The notes under the pieces were generated by a model that was not told the origin of the DNA, did not search any database, and was given only the letters and a program-made list of their open reading frames with translations. From Mycobacterium interjectum (GTDB lineage: Bacteria; Actinomycetota; Actinomycetes; Mycobacteriales; Mycobacteriaceae): a stretch of DNA of 64,000 nt. The position numbers and the translations under genes were made by a program. Below are positions 1 to 14,569 of the stretch, one piece after another. The number at the start of each line of letters is the position of its first letter. Position 1 is the first letter of the stretch. Location: positions 1-64,000 of the forward strand of contig LQPB01000034.1 of assembly GCA_002102225.1 (NCBI GenBank). The letters run 5' to 3'.

Positions 1-1514
1 CCGCCGCCACCACCGGTGCCCCCACCCCCGGGGTCGCCCTGGATGAGGATGCTGCCCGATCCGGCCGTCGGCGTCCCGGCCGCCTCGCCGTTGCCGCCCG
101 TGCCGCCATCTCCGCCGACGCCGCCGGTGCCGCCCACACCGCTGCTGCCGCCGGGTCCCGCCTGGCCGAAAAGACCGCCCTGCCCCGCCGCGCCGGCGGC
201 ACCGCCGGCACCGCCGTTGCCACCCATACCCCCGGCACCGCCGCCACCCCCGGCACCACCGTTGCCGCTGATCGATATCTCGCCGTCGGCCGTGTAGATC
301 GCGAAGGAATCTCCGCCGATACCGCCAGTGCCGCCGTTACCGCCCCCACCACCGGTGCCACCCACGCCACCGGTGCCACCCACGCCGGCGGCTCCGCCGT
401 CGCCGAACAGGATCCCGCCATGACCGCCGGCACCGCCGACGCCTCCGGTACCTCCGGTACCCCCGACGCCGCCGACACCGCCGGTGCCTCCGGCGCCTCC
501 GCCGCCGCCGACGGCGGTGACGACGGCACTAACGCCACGAGCGTCGGCGCCACCGCCGGAGCCGCCGACGCCACCGTTCGCCGCGATGCCACCGGCGCCG
601 CCCGTGCCTCCCGTGCCGCCGTGGCCACCGGCCCCGCCGCTACCGAACAGCAGCCCGCCGTTTCCGCCGACCCCGCCGGCGCCGCCGGTGCCTCCGGTGC
701 CCGCGGCGCTGGCGCTGCTGCCGCCACCACCGACACCGCCGATGCCGCCGGCACCGCCCGCGGAGTCGTGCTCGAAATAGCCTGAGGCGCGGCTATTGGC
801 TCCACCCGCCCCGCCGGTGCCGCCGATCTGGCCGAGCGTCCCGTCGACGCCGTTGCCGCCGGGGCCGCCCACGTTGGGGAAGGTCAACCCCGCGGTGCCG
901 GTGTCGGCGGTGGCCGGGCTGGCAACGGGGGTGACGGCGGTTGTGCCGGTAAGGCCGGTGCCGCCCTGCCCGCCGGTCCCACCGCTTCCGAACAGGACGG
1001 CGCTGCCGCCGGCGCCGCCGGTGCCGGGGTTGCCGCCGTTGACGCCGGTCAGCGCCGCCCCGCCCAAGCCGCCGGCCCCGCCGTTGCCGAACAGCAGCCC
1101 GCCCGCCCCGCCGTTGGGATTCGCCGCCGTCCCGTCGGTTCCGTTGCCGATGAGCGGGCGCCCCAGCAGCGCCTGGCTGGGCGCGTTGACCGCGCCCAGC
1201 ACATCCTGCTCGAGGACCTGCAGCGGGCTGGAGTTGGCGGCCTCGGCGCCGGCGTAGGAGGCTGCGCCGGCGTTCATCGCCTGCACAAACTGCTGGTGAA
1301 GCGCCGCGACCTGCTTGCTGAGGCCCTGATAGGCCTGGCCGTGGGCGCCGAACAGCGACGCGATGGCCGCCGACACGTCGTCGCCGCCCGCGGGCAGCAA
1401 CGCGGTGATCGTGGCCGCGGCGGCGCCGTTCGCCTCCCCCAGCACCGAACCGATGCCCGCCAGATCCGCCGCCGCCGTCATCAGCGCCTCCGGCGCCGCC
1501 ACCACAAACGACAT
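1..1514 (-). CDS. PE_PGRS family protein, 3' end outside the window
   Basis: Cell-surface or secreted protein of the mycobacterial PE_PGRS family, exported by the ESX-5 type VII system. The reading frame starts at the ATG at 1514 ([10 protein letters not shown]), about 5 nt after a GGAGG ribosome site, and stays open to the window edge, so at least 504 residues are visible and the stop is missing. Residues 1-95 form the PE domain; the secretion signal YxxxE is YAGAE at 87-91. A linker carrying GRPLIGNG (118-125) leads into a long Gly-Gly-Ala/Gly-Gly-Thr repeat region (PGRS). The position next to the lpqZ/SDR pair matches that of PE_PGRS23 in M. tuberculosis. Function unknown. Confidence 0.93.
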   Translation of the reverse strand, partial: MSFVVAAPEALMTAAADLAGIGSVLGEANGAAAATITALLPAGGDDVSAAIASLFGAHGQAYQGLSKQVAALHQQFVQAMNAGAASYAGAEAANSSPLQVLEQDVLGAVNAPSQALLGRPLIGNGTDGTAANPNGGAGGLLFGNGGAGGLGGAALTGVNGGNPGTGGAGGSAVLFGSGGTGGQGGTGLTGTTAVTPVASPATADTGTAGLTFPNVGGPGGNGVDGTLGQIGGTGGAGGANSRASGYFEHDSAGGAGGIGGVGGGGSSASAAGTGGTGGAGGVGGNGGLLFGSGGAGGHGGTGGTGGAGGIAANGGVGGSGGGADARGVSAVVTAVGGGGGAGGTGGVGGVGGTGGTGGVGGAGGHGGILFGDGGAAGVGGTGGVGGTGGGGGNGGTGGIGGDSFAIYTADGEISISGNGGAGGGGGAGGMGGNGGAGGAAGAAGQGGLFGQAGPGGSSGVGGTGGVGGDGGTGGNGEAAGTPTAGSGSILIQGDPGGGGTGGGG

Positions 1515-1558
1515 CACCGGCCTCCAGTCATGGGAAATGAGCTATCCGGCAGATCGTA

Positions 1559-1577
1559 GCGTCGCCGCCGGCGACGC
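1559..1577 (-). terminator. Candidate hairpin terminator between methyltransferase pair and PE_PGRS gene
   Basis: An 8-bp perfect inverted repeat (GCGTCGCC / GGCGACGC) with a 3-nt loop lies between the stop of the first methyltransferase gene (1644) and the start of the PE_PGRS gene (1514). No T-run follows, which is common for mycobacterial hairpins. It could separate the two transcription units. The role is inferred from position and structure only. Confidence 0.4.
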
Positions 1578-1643
1578 AACGCATTTTGCGCTTACCTGCC
1601 GACACTCGCCGCAATAAGCTGTTGCGGCCCAACCGAATCGGTA

Positions 1644-4199
<2,556 letters not shown>

Positions 4200-4390
4200 C
4201 TATCCCAGATCCCGCTCGCCCACGGCGGGATTATTCTGCGGATCCTCGATCGGCGGCCGATCGACAAACGGGGCCGCCAGCCCGTCGGCGCAGTTGAGCC
4301 CACAGGCCACCGGCGCTGCGTCGGCCCTGCGAAGGCCGTACCGCGGGTACCGGCTAGCCTCGACGCAGACCGACTGACAGGAGAGTGCTC

Positions 4391-5218
4391 ATGAAGGGGT
4401 TCGCCGGCAAGGTCGCCGTGGTCACCGGCGCCGGTTCGGGCATCGGCCAGGCGCTGGCCATCGAGCTGGCCCGCTCCGGTGCCAAGGTGGCGATCAGCGA
4501 CGTCGACACCGAGGGCCTGGCGCAGACCGAGGAGCAGCTGAAGGCGATCGGGGCGACGGTCAAGGCCGACCGACTCGACGTCACCGAGCGCGAGGCCTTC
4601 CTCGCGTACGCCGACGAGGTCGCCGAGCACTTCGGCAAGGTCAACCAGATCTACAACAACGCCGGCATCGCCTTCACCGGCGACATCGAGATCAGCCAGT
4701 TCAAGGACATCGAACGGGTGATGGACGTCGACTTCTGGGGCGTCGTGAACGGCACCAAGGCGTTCCTGCCGCACGTGATCGCCTCCGGGGACGGCCACGT
4801 CATCAACATCTCGAGCGTGTTCGGGCTGTTCTCGGTGCCGGGGCAGGCGGCCTACAACTCGGCCAAGTTCGCCGTGCGGGGCTTCACCGAGGCGCTGCGC
4901 CAGGAAATGATCCTGGCCCACCACCCGGTGGCGGTGACCACCGTGCATCCCGGCGGCATCAAGACCGCGATCGCCCGCAACGCCACCGCCGCCGAGGGGC
5001 TCGACAGCGACCAGCTGGCCAAGCTCTTCGACAAGCGGCTCGCCAGAACCAGCCCGCAGCAGGCCGCCCGGGTCATCCTGGACGCGGTCAACAAGAAGAA
5101 GGCGCGCGTGCTGGTCGGCAACGACGCCAAGATCATGGACTTGATGGTGCGGGTGGCCGGCCCCTACTACCAGCAGCTGTTCGGGCCCGTCATGGGCCGG
5201 CTGATGCCCAGAGTCTGA
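4391..5218 (+). CDS. Short-chain dehydrogenase/reductase (Rv1245c-like)
   Basis: A 275-residue classical SDR oxidoreductase using NAD(P)H; substrate unknown. The cofactor motif TGAGSGIG is at 12-19, NNAG at 89-92, and the catalytic Ser (141/142), Tyr155 and Lys159 lie in INISS and YNSAK. A GTG six bases upstream (4385) is also in frame, but AGGAGAG at 4379-4385 is correctly spaced only for ATG 4391. It is convergent with lpqZ, 16 bp away, the same arrangement as lpqZ and Rv1245c in M. tuberculosis. It is divergent from the methyltransferase pair across a 248-bp gap in which I see no gene. Confidence 0.9.
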   Translation: MKGFAGKVAVVTGAGSGIGQALAIELARSGAKVAISDVDTEGLAQTEEQLKAIGATVKADRLDVTEREAFLAYADEVAEHFGKVNQIYNNAGIAFTGDIEISQFKDIERVMDVDFWGVVNGTKAFLPHVIASGDGHVINISSVFGLFSVPGQAAYNSAKFAVRGFTEALRQEMILAHHPVAVTTVHPGGIKTAIARNATAAEGLDSDQLAKLFDKRLARTSPQQAARVILDAVNKKKARVLVGNDAKIMDLMVRVAGPYYQQLFGPVMGRLMPRV

Positions 5219-5234
5219 CCCGGCGCCCCGAGCC

Positions 5235-6086
5235 CTAGCGGCCCAGCGGGTGTTCGGCCAGCCATCCGCCGGCCACCGCCTGCGGGTCGGCGCCGCCGGC
5301 CACCTGCCGGCGCATGTCCGCCAGGGCCGCGGTGTCCAGCACGCCGGCCACCTCGTTGATGGCCAGCAGCTGCCGATCGCTCAGCGCGTTGCGGCGATAC
5401 AGCGGCACCACGTTCTCGGCCTGGATCAGGGCGGGTTTGCCGTCGGCCAGCGCGACCAGGTCGGTGGGGCTGGCCGGGTCGGCGGCGGTCGTCCATCCCG
5501 CGGTCAGCTGGCCGGCCCGCACCGCCGCGAAAAGCGCTTCCTCCGAGGGGAATTGGCGCGCCGCAGGCAGCCGGCACGATCCCACGGAAGCGGGCGCGGA
5601 AAATCCGTCGACCGCCCCGAGCAGCAGCCCGTCGCAGTGCTTGGGCAGGGTGCTCAGGTCCGCGGTCAGGTCGCGGCCACCCCAGGCCTTGGCGGTGCCC
5701 TGCGTGACCAGCAGCACCGGCTTGTCGTCGGCCGCGGTGGTGTAGTCCCCGGCCACGACGCCCTCGGGCAACGCCGCGATCATCGCGCGGTAGACCTGCG
5801 CGTCGGACATCGTCACCGCACCGGGTTGCAACCGCCGCAAGGTCTGGCCGGTGAACGCGGGGACGACGGTGAACGCCCCGGAGTCCAGCTTCGCCATCGG
5901 GTCGGCGTCGGTTTGGGGCCGCGCCGCGAAACCGTAGGACCGCAGCGCCGCCACGTAGACGCCGGCCAGCAGCGCCGACTCGGGGTCGGGCCGGGATCCG
6001 ACCACCAATTCCGGGGCGGGCCGGCGTTCGCCGCAGCCGGCCACCGCAAGCAGGGCGGCCAGCAGCAGCGCGGCCAGCCTGGTCAC
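5235..6086 (-). CDS. lpqZ: Lipoprotein LpqZ, OpuAC-type substrate-binding protein
   Basis: A 283-residue lipoprotein. The signal peptide ends in the lipobox AVAGC with Cys18 as the lipidation site. The mature part resembles glycine-betaine/choline-type (OpuAC) periplasmic binding proteins and would sit on the outer face of the plasma membrane. No ABC permease or ATPase for it is adjacent, so a transport role is unproven. Start GTG 6086 overlaps the malic enzyme stop by 4 bp (GTGA), which indicates translational coupling. Corresponds to Rv1244. Confidence 0.88.
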   Translation of the reverse strand: MTRLAALLLAALLAVAGCGERRPAPELVVGSRPDPESALLAGVYVAALRSYGFAARPQTDADPMAKLDSGAFTVVPAFTGQTLRRLQPGAVTMSDAQVYRAMIAALPEGVVAGDYTTAADDKPVLLVTQGTAKAWGGRDLTADLSTLPKHCDGLLLGAVDGFSAPASVGSCRLPAARQFPSEEALFAAVRAGQLTAGWTTAADPASPTDLVALADGKPALIQAENVVPLYRRNALSDRQLLAINEVAGVLDTAALADMRRQVAGGADPQAVAGGWLAEHPLGR

Positions 6087-7279
6087 ACGGACGTGTCTGC
6101 GGCGATCGCGACGGCGGCGGCCACGGCTTCCCCGACGCGCGCGTCCAGCGGGCTCGGGACGATCCGGTCGACCGCGAGGTCGTCGCTGACGACGGAGAAG
6201 ATCGCCTCGGCCGCGGCCACCATCATCTTCTCGGTGATCTGGCGCGCCCCGGCGTCCAGCGCGCCGCGGAACACCCCCGGGAACGCGAGCACGTTGTTGA
6301 TCTGGTTGGGGTAGTCGCTGCGCCCGGTGGCCACCACCGCGGCGTACTTGGCCGCCACCTCGGGGTGGATTTCCGGGTCCGGGTTGGACAGCGCGAAGAC
6401 GATGCCGCCGGGCGCCATCGTGGCGATCAGCTCCTCGGGCACCACGCCGCCCGACAGCCCCAGGAAGACGTCCGCGCCCTCGAGCGCCTCGACGAGGCCG
6501 CCGGTGAGGCCGTCGGGGTTGGTCCGCCGGGCGAGGTCGACCTTGACGCCGTTCATGTCGTCACGCCCGGTGTGCAGGATGCCGCGCGAGTCGAGGACGG
6601 TGATGTCCGAAAGGCCCATCGTCAGAAGCAGATTCGTGCACGCCACGCCCGCGGCGCCGGCGCCGGAGACCACCGCCCGCAGCGAGGACATGTCGCGGCC
6701 GAGCAGCTTGCTGGCGCCCATCATCGCCGCCAGCACGACGATCGCGGTGCCGTGCTGGTCGTCGTGCATCACCGGGCAGTCCAGCGCCTCGATGACGCGC
6801 CGCTCGATCTCGAAGCAGCGCGGGGCGGCGATGTCCTCGAGGTTGACGGCGCCGAACGTCGGCCGCAGCCGCACCAGGGTCTCGACGATCTCGTCGGGAT
6901 CCTTGGTGTCCAGCACGATCGGGATCGCGTTCAGACCGCCGTACGCCCGGAACAGGGCGCACTTGCCCTCCATCACCGGCAGCGAGGCCTCGGGCCCGAT
7001 GTCGCCCAGGCCCAGCACCGCGCTGCCGTCGCTGACGACGGCCACCAGCCGGTTCGACCAGGTGTAGCGGGCGGCCAGGGTGCGGTCCGCCGCGATCGCG
7101 CGGCTGACCTGCGCGACGCCCGGGGTGTAGGCGATCGACAACGCGCGCTGGGTGTCCAGCGGCGCGCTCAGGGCCACCGAAAGCTTCCCGCCTACGTGCG
7201 CATCGAAGATCTCGTCGTCTCCGATGGCGACCCTCGGCTGCACGGTTTCTGGCATCGCATCAGGGTAAGGGCTACCCAT
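6083..7279 (-). CDS. Malic enzyme, short NAD(P)-dependent form
   Basis: Oxidative decarboxylation of malate to pyruvate. At up to 398 residues this is the compact form without a phosphotransacetylase domain. Visible motifs are YTPGVA near the N-terminus, the Lys in MEGKCALF, the metal-binding CPVMHDDQHGTA and the dinucleotide motif GAGAAG. Two ATGs are possible: 7279 (MGSPYPDAM), which has a weak TTAGG upstream, and 7255 (MPETV), with no clear ribosome site. It lies 33 bp after mdh and overlaps lpqZ by 4 bp. I do not recall a malic enzyme here in M. tuberculosis, whose mez (Rv2332) is elsewhere. Confidence 0.9.
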   Translation of the reverse strand: MGSPYPDAMPETVQPRVAIGDDEIFDAHVGGKLSVALSAPLDTQRALSIAYTPGVAQVSRAIAADRTLAARYTWSNRLVAVVSDGSAVLGLGDIGPEASLPVMEGKCALFRAYGGLNAIPIVLDTKDPDEIVETLVRLRPTFGAVNLEDIAAPRCFEIERRVIEALDCPVMHDDQHGTAIVVLAAMMGASKLLGRDMSSLRAVVSGAGAAGVACTNLLLTMGLSDITVLDSRGILHTGRDDMNGVKVDLARRTNPDGLTGGLVEALEGADVFLGLSGGVVPEELIATMAPGGIVFALSNPDPEIHPEVAAKYAAVVATGRSDYPNQINNVLAFPGVFRGALDAGARQITEKMMVAAAEAIFSVVSDDLAVDRIVPSPLDARVGEAVAAAVAIAADTSV

Positions 7280-7312
7280 TAGTAGGCCTAATTTCCGCTC
7301 GCTGTTTCCGGC

Positions 7313-8302
7313 TCAGATCAGGCCGAGCTCCGTGACCGCGTTGCGCTCGTCGGCCAGCTCCGCCGTCGACTTGTCGATCCGGCCGCGGGAGAACTCGTCG
7401 ATCTCCAGGCCGGTGACGATCGACCAGTCGCCGCCCTTGGTGGTCACCGGGAACGACGAGATGAGGCCCTCGGGCACGCCGTAGGAACCGTCGGAGATGA
7501 CCGCCATCGACACCCAGTTGCCCTCCGGGCTGCCGAGCAGCCAGTCGCGGGCGGCGTCGATGGTCGCCGACGCGGCCGACGCGGCCGACGAGGCGCCGCG
7601 GGCGTCGATGATCGCCGCGCCGCGCTTGGCGACGGTCGGGATGAAGTCGTTCTCGATCCACGCCTGGTCGCCCACGACCTCGGCCGCGTTCTTGCCCTTG
7701 ACCTCGGCGTGGAAGATGTCGGGGTACTGGGTGGCCGAGTGGTTGCCCCAGATCGTCATCTTCTTGATGTCGGTGACGGCGGCGCCGGTCTTGCGGGCCA
7801 GCTGCGTGATGGCCCGGTTGTGGTCGAGGCGGGTCAGCGCCGAGAAGCGCTCCCGCGGGATGTCGGGCGCGTTGCTCATGGCGATCAGCGCGTTGGTGTT
7901 GGCCGGGTTGCCGGTCACGCCGATGCGCACGTCGTCGGCCGCGACCGAGTTCAGCGCCTTGCCCTGCGCGGTGAAGATCGCGCCGTTGGCCTCCAGCAGG
8001 TCGCCGCGCTCCATGCCCGGGCCGCGCGGCCGCGCGCCGACGAGCAGCGCCAGGTTCACGCCGTCGAAGATCTTGTTCGGGTCCGCGCCGATCTCGACGC
8101 CGGCGAGCAGCGGGAAGGCGCAGTCGTCGAGCTCCATCACCACACCCTCGAGCGCCTTGAGCGCCGGCTCGATCTCTAGCAGGCGCAGCTCGATCGGGCG
8201 GTCGGGCCCCAGCAGCGCGCCGCTCGCCAGGCGGAACAACAGGCTGTAGCCGATCTGGCCGGCGGCGCCGGTGACGGCGACCTTGACAGGACTTGCGCTC
8301 AC
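7313..8302 (-). CDS. mdh: Malate dehydrogenase
   Basis: NAD-dependent malate/oxaloacetate interconversion in the TCA cycle. The 329-residue protein has the cofactor motif TGAAGQIGY (11-19), the substrate-loop segment RPRGPGMER, the RLDHNRA motif and the catalytic His in IWGNHS, as in the cytosolic/actinobacterial mdh type. Start GTG 8302 follows AAGGAG at the right distance. It opens the mdh-malic enzyme-lpqZ operon and is divergent from corA across 175 bp. Counterpart of Rv1240. Confidence 0.96.
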   Translation of the reverse strand: MSASPVKVAVTGAAGQIGYSLLFRLASGALLGPDRPIELRLLEIEPALKALEGVVMELDDCAFPLLAGVEIGADPNKIFDGVNLALLVGARPRGPGMERGDLLEANGAIFTAQGKALNSVAADDVRIGVTGNPANTNALIAMSNAPDIPRERFSALTRLDHNRAITQLARKTGAAVTDIKKMTIWGNHSATQYPDIFHAEVKGKNAAEVVGDQAWIENDFIPTVAKRGAAIIDARGASSAASAASATIDAARDWLLGSPEGNWVSMAVISDGSYGVPEGLISSFPVTTKGGDWSIVTGLEIDEFSRGRIDKSTAELADERNAVTELGLI

Positions 8303-8477
8303 TTCGGTTGGCTCCTTATGGAGAAGTTCAGGATTTGTGTCGTGCTCGAAACTAGCGCACCGCCCTCGGCCCGAAACCTCCGGTCCACGGCCCCCGCGGA
8401 GTCTTCACGTCGTATTTCGCCAGGACGCGTAGCATTGAGCACCGCTTGGCGGACCTGCGTGGCGATCGGAGGAAAAG

Positions 8478-9581
8478 GTGTTTCCCGGACCTGACGCCTT
8501 GCCCGAAGTGCTGCGACCGCTTGCGCGCGAGCCGCACGAGCCGCCGGCCGAAGCCGTCGCCCCTCCGCCCAACGTGACCCTGGTCGACTGCGCGGTCTAT
8601 GCCGCCGGCCACCGGCTGCCCGGGAAGTTCACCTACGCCGCCGCGCTCGACCGGGTGCGCCAGCTCGAACTGATCGGGCAGGAGGCCTTCGTCTGGGTCG
8701 GCCTGCGGGAGCCGAGCCTGGCCGAGATGCAGGAGGTGGCGGACGTCTTCGGGCTGCACGAGCTGGCCGTCGAGGACGCCGTGTGCGCGCACCAGCGGCC
8801 CAAGCTGGAGCGCTACGACGAAACGGTGTTTTTCGTCCTGAAGACCGTCAACTACGTCCCGCACGAATCGGTCGCGGCGGCCCGCCAGATCGTCGAGACC
8901 GGGGAGATCATGGTCTTCGTCGGCAAGGATTTCGTGGTCACCGTCCGCCACGGCGAGCACGGCGGGCTGTCCGAGGTGCGCAAGGGCCTGGAAGGCCGCC
9001 CCGAGCAGATGCGCCTGGGACCGTTCGCGGTGATGCACGCGATCGCCGACAACGTGGTCGACCATTACCTCGAGGTGAGCAGCCTGGTCGAGGCCGACAT
9101 CGACGCCATCGAGGAGGTGGCGTTCGCGCCGGGGCGCAAGCTCGACGTCGAACCGATCTATCTGCTCAAGCGCGAGGTCGTCGAACTGCGCCGGTGCGTC
9201 AGCCCGCTGTCCGGCGCCTTCCACCGGATGCAGGTGGAAAACAAGGACGTGATCTCCAAGGAGGTGCGGCGCTACCTGCGCGACGTCGCCGACCACCAGT
9301 CCGAGGCCGCCGAGCACATCGCCAGCTACGACGACATGCTCAACTCGCTGATCCAGGCGGCCCTGGCCCGCGTGGGCATGCAGCAGAACAACGACATGCG
9401 CAAGATGGCGGCCTGGGCCGGCATCCTCGCGGTGCCCACCATGGTGGCCGCGATCTACGGCATGAACTTCCATTTCATGCCCGAGCTGAACTGGACGTGG
9501 GGGTACCCGGGCGTGATGGCCGGCATGGCCCTGGTCTGCCTGGTGCTGTACTTCCAATTCCGCCGCAACAACTGGCTCTAG
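8478..9581 (+). CDS. corA: CorA family magnesium/cobalt transporter
   Basis: A 367-residue divalent-cation channel of the inner membrane. A long cytoplasmic N-terminal domain is followed by two transmembrane helices (about 303-325 and 340-362). The signature GMN (328-330) is followed by FHFMPEL, the conserved extracellular loop. The basic end RRNNWL matches the family. Start GTG 8478 follows GGAGGA at 8468-8473. Counterpart of Rv1239c; divergent from mdh. Confidence 0.95.
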   Translation: MFPGPDALPEVLRPLAREPHEPPAEAVAPPPNVTLVDCAVYAAGHRLPGKFTYAAALDRVRQLELIGQEAFVWVGLREPSLAEMQEVADVFGLHELAVEDAVCAHQRPKLERYDETVFFVLKTVNYVPHESVAAARQIVETGEIMVFVGKDFVVTVRHGEHGGLSEVRKGLEGRPEQMRLGPFAVMHAIADNVVDHYLEVSSLVEADIDAIEEVAFAPGRKLDVEPIYLLKREVVELRRCVSPLSGAFHRMQVENKDVISKEVRRYLRDVADHQSEAAEHIASYDDMLNSLIQAALARVGMQQNNDMRKMAAWAGILAVPTMVAAIYGMNFHFMPELNWTWGYPGVMAGMALVCLVLYFQFRRNNWL

Positions 9582-9587
9582 CCATTT

Positions 9588-9679
9588 GGTGTGCGCTGGC
9601 GGCTTTGCGTGTGAATCCAGGGCGGGAATCTCGTGATCTGACGGTCGTGGCCGCACACTCAAAGCCCTGAGCGCACACC
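9588..9679. repeat. Dispersed palindromic repeat, copy R1
   Basis: A roughly 92-bp intergenic element bounded by perfect 9-bp terminal inverted repeats, GGTGTGCGC (9588-9596) and GCGCACACC (9671-9679), with an internal AGGGCGGGAAT. The same layout recurs at 59854-59947 and 60718-60810 in this window. It sits between the convergent ends of corA and the SUFU-domain gene and could act as a bidirectional terminator or a non-autonomous mobile unit (inference). Confidence 0.7.
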
Positions 9680-9688
9680 CGTTGGCGC

Positions 9689-10276
9689 TTAACCCGGTTG
9701 CGCCGCCGGGCGTTTCGGGTCCAGCACGTCGACGCCGTCGCTGCGCCACGCCTGGCGCATCGCCTCGGCGCCCTTGAGCCGCACCCACGCGGCCTCGGTC
9801 GCGGTGATCGGAGTCGCCGACAGGAACCGCACCGGGTCGCGCGGCGGGTCCAGCGCCAGATCGCCGATGTCGCTGTGGCCCAACAACACCGCGGTGAACG
9901 GCACCCGCCCCGACGGCCATGCCCACAGCGGCGAGCCGAGATCGATCAGCGCGTCGGGGACCAGCACCACGCCGTCGACGGCCGGCATGGCCGCCAGCAC
10001 CGCCAGGCTGCGGGCGATGCCGGTGGCGGGCCCGGGATCCCGCAGGCGCAGCACGACCTCGGCGCGCGGGCCGCGCTCGGGGTCGGCCACCATGTCCGTA
10101 GGGTCGGTCATCGGATGGCGCGAGCACCCCAGCGACACGTAGTGAACCACCCCATCGGCCCCGCGGAACCGCAGCACCTCGAGGGTTTCCGTGCCCAGGA
10201 ACGTCACGCTCGCCGAATCGGGCTCGGCGCCGGCGAAGTGGGCGCGCAGGTGCGCGCGCACCAGGTCGGTGATCAC
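9689..10276 (-). CDS. SUFU (suppressor of fused) domain protein
   Basis: A 195-residue soluble protein whose [12 protein letters not shown] segment (about 45-56) and C-terminal [17 protein letters not shown] match the bacterial suppressor-of-fused domain. Bacterial members are mostly of unknown role; several are linked to polymorphic-toxin immunity. Start GTG 10276 overlaps the sugC stop by 4 bp, so it is translationally coupled to the trehalose importer operon as its last gene. I do not recall such a gene between sugC and corA in M. tuberculosis. The role in trehalose uptake is unproven. Confidence 0.65.
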   Translation of the reverse strand: MITDLVRAHLRAHFAGAEPDSASVTFLGTETLEVLRFRGADGVVHYVSLGCSRHPMTDPTDMVADPERGPRAEVVLRLRDPGPATGIARSLAVLAAMPAVDGVVLVPDALIDLGSPLWAWPSGRVPFTAVLLGHSDIGDLALDPPRDPVRFLSATPITATEAAWVRLKGAEAMRQAWRSDGVDVLDPKRPAAQPG

Positions 10277-11451
10277 CCGGCGGCGGCCGACGGGATCGTC
10301 AGGTTCGCCCCGGAGTCGGCGTCGAAGACGGCCACCTTCGTCGTGTCGAGCGCCAACTCGATCGACTGCCCGACGGCCGCCTTGGACTCCGCGGAAACCC
10401 TTGCCACGAACTGGTTTTCGTGCATCTCTCCCTCGGCCTCCAGCTCGTCCAGCTGGGCGGCATGCGCGGCCGGATCAGCGGTCGAGAAATACACGTACTT
10501 GTCGGCCCCCAGCGATTCGACCAAGTCGACCTTCACCTCGAAGGTCAGCGCGCGGATGCGCTGGTAGGCGTCGATCAACGCGGCGTCGGCCAGGTGCTCG
10601 GGCCGTACCCCGACGATGACGTTCTGCGGCCTCGGGTGCCCGTCGATCACCCGCTGGACCTCCGGCGCCAGCATCACCTCGCCGAAGGACAGCATCAGGC
10701 CCGTCGGCGTCAGGCGCGCGGGGAAGAAATTCATCGCCGGTGATCCGATGAACCCCGCGACGAACAGGTTCGCGGGACGCTCGTACAGCTCGTCGGGCGT
10801 GCCGATCTGCTGCGCGACCCCGCCGTGCATCACCACCACCCGGTCACCCAGCGTCATGGCCTCGGTCTGGTCGTGCGTGACGTAGACGGTGGTGGTGCCC
10901 AATCTGCGCTGCAGCCGGGCGATCTCGCCGCGCATCTGCACCCGCAGTTTGGCGTCCAGGTTGGACAGCGGCTCGTCCATCAGAAACGCCTTGGGATGGC
11001 GCACGATCGCGCGGCCCATCGCGACCCGCTGCCGTTGCCCACCCGACAGCTGGGACGGCTTGCGATCCAGAAGTTCGGTCAGGTCAAGGGTTTTGGCGGT
11101 CTCCTCGACCTTCTGCGCTATCTCGGCCTTCTTCATCTTCGCCAGGGTCAGCGGGAAGGCGATGTTCTGCCGCACGGTCATGTGCGGGTAGAGCGCGTAG
11201 GACTGGAACACCATGGCGATGTCGCGGTCCTTGGGCGCCTTGTCGTTCATTCGCACGCCGTCGATGCGCAGCTCGCCCGACGAGATGTCCTCAAGCCCGG
11301 CGATCATGTTCAGCGTCGTCGTCTTGCCGCAGCCGGAAGGCCCGACCAGGATCAGGAACTCGCCGTCGGCGATGGTGATGCTCAGGTCCCGCACCGCCGC
11401 GGCGCCGTCGGCGTAACTCTTGTTGACGTGCTCCAACACGATTTCGGCCAT
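10273..11451 (-). CDS. sugC: Trehalose ABC importer ATPase SugC
   Basis: The 392-residue ATPase that powers LpqY-SugABC, which recovers trehalose released from trehalose monomycolate during cell-envelope synthesis. Walker A is GPSGCGKTT (38-46), signature LSGGQ, Walker B FLMDEP, D-loop SNLDAK and the switch His in VTHDQ. The C-terminal third is the regulatory MOI/TOBE domain typical of MalK-like ATPases (GVRPEHL). It starts 4 bp after the sugB stop. Counterpart of Rv1238. Confidence 0.96.
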   Translation of the reverse strand: MAEIVLEHVNKSYADGAAAVRDLSITIADGEFLILVGPSGCGKTTTLNMIAGLEDISSGELRIDGVRMNDKAPKDRDIAMVFQSYALYPHMTVRQNIAFPLTLAKMKKAEIAQKVEETAKTLDLTELLDRKPSQLSGGQRQRVAMGRAIVRHPKAFLMDEPLSNLDAKLRVQMRGEIARLQRRLGTTTVYVTHDQTEAMTLGDRVVVMHGGVAQQIGTPDELYERPANLFVAGFIGSPAMNFFPARLTPTGLMLSFGEVMLAPEVQRVIDGHPRPQNVIVGVRPEHLADAALIDAYQRIRALTFEVKVDLVESLGADKYVYFSTADPAAHAAQLDELEAEGEMHENQFVARVSAESKAAVGQSIELALDTTKVAVFDADSGANLTIPSAAAG

Positions 11452-11455
11452 CGCG

Positions 11456-12284
11456 CTATCCCTTCACAGCGCCAGAGGTCAACCCGGCGACAATCCGTCG
11501 TTGGAAAATTAGAACAAAAACGATGATCGGGACGGTAATCACGACCGCGCCCGCCGCGATCGATCCGGTGGGTTCCTCGAACTGCGAACTGCCGCTGAAG
11601 TTCGCGATCGCCACCGGCGCGGTGATCGACGCCTCGGTGGCGGTCAGCGACAGCGCCAGCAGCAGGTCGTTCCAGGCGAAGATGAACACCAGGATCGCCG
11701 CGGTCGCCAGGCCCGGCGCCGCCAACGGCACGATCACTTTGCGGAACGCCTGACCCGGCGTGGCGCCGTCCATCTTCGCCGCCTTTTCCAGATCCCACGG
11801 GATTTCCCGGAAGAACGCCGACAGCGTGTAAATGGCAAGGGGCAGCGCGAAAGTGATGTAGGGCAGGATCAGGCCGGGCCAGGTGTCGAACAAGCCCACT
11901 GCGCGTTCGATGTTGAACAACGGGGTGACCAGCGAGATCGCCGGGAACATGGTGATCAGCAGCGTCGCCCCGATCAGCGCCCGCTTGCCGGGAAAGCTCA
12001 GCCGGGCGATCGCGTAGGCCGCCATCGCGCCGAGCAGCACGGCGATCCCGGTGGTGATCATGCCGATCCCGATGGAGTTGATCAGCGCGGAGGCGAAGAA
12101 CTCGCCGCGGAAGATGCCCCGGTAGTTGTCGAGGGTCACCGACGACGGAATCAGCTTGCCGTCCTTGACCGTTGACGACGGCTTGAGCGACAGGGACAGG
12201 ATCCACAGCACCGGAACCAGCGCATAGGCCACGACCAGCGCGTCGATCACGGCCCACGAAGCGGCGCGCCGCGCGCCTCCCCCG

Positions 12285-12304
<20 letters not shown>
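11456..12304 (-). CDS. sugB: Trehalose ABC importer permease SugB
   Basis: A 282-residue MalG-type permease with about six transmembrane helices. The EAA loop that docks on SugC is recognisable ([18 protein letters not shown]). Start GTG 12304 gives a 20-bp overlap with sugA; an in-frame ATG at 12295 would give an 11-bp overlap. Either way translation is coupled. Counterpart of Rv1237. Confidence 0.95.

Positions 12305-14569
<2,265 letters not shown>

Noticed and set aside
16..1257. Several proline-rich forward ORFs
   Set aside because: They are the antisense of the GGN codon repeats of the PE_PGRS gene; Pro-rich frames arise automatically opposite Gly-rich coding.
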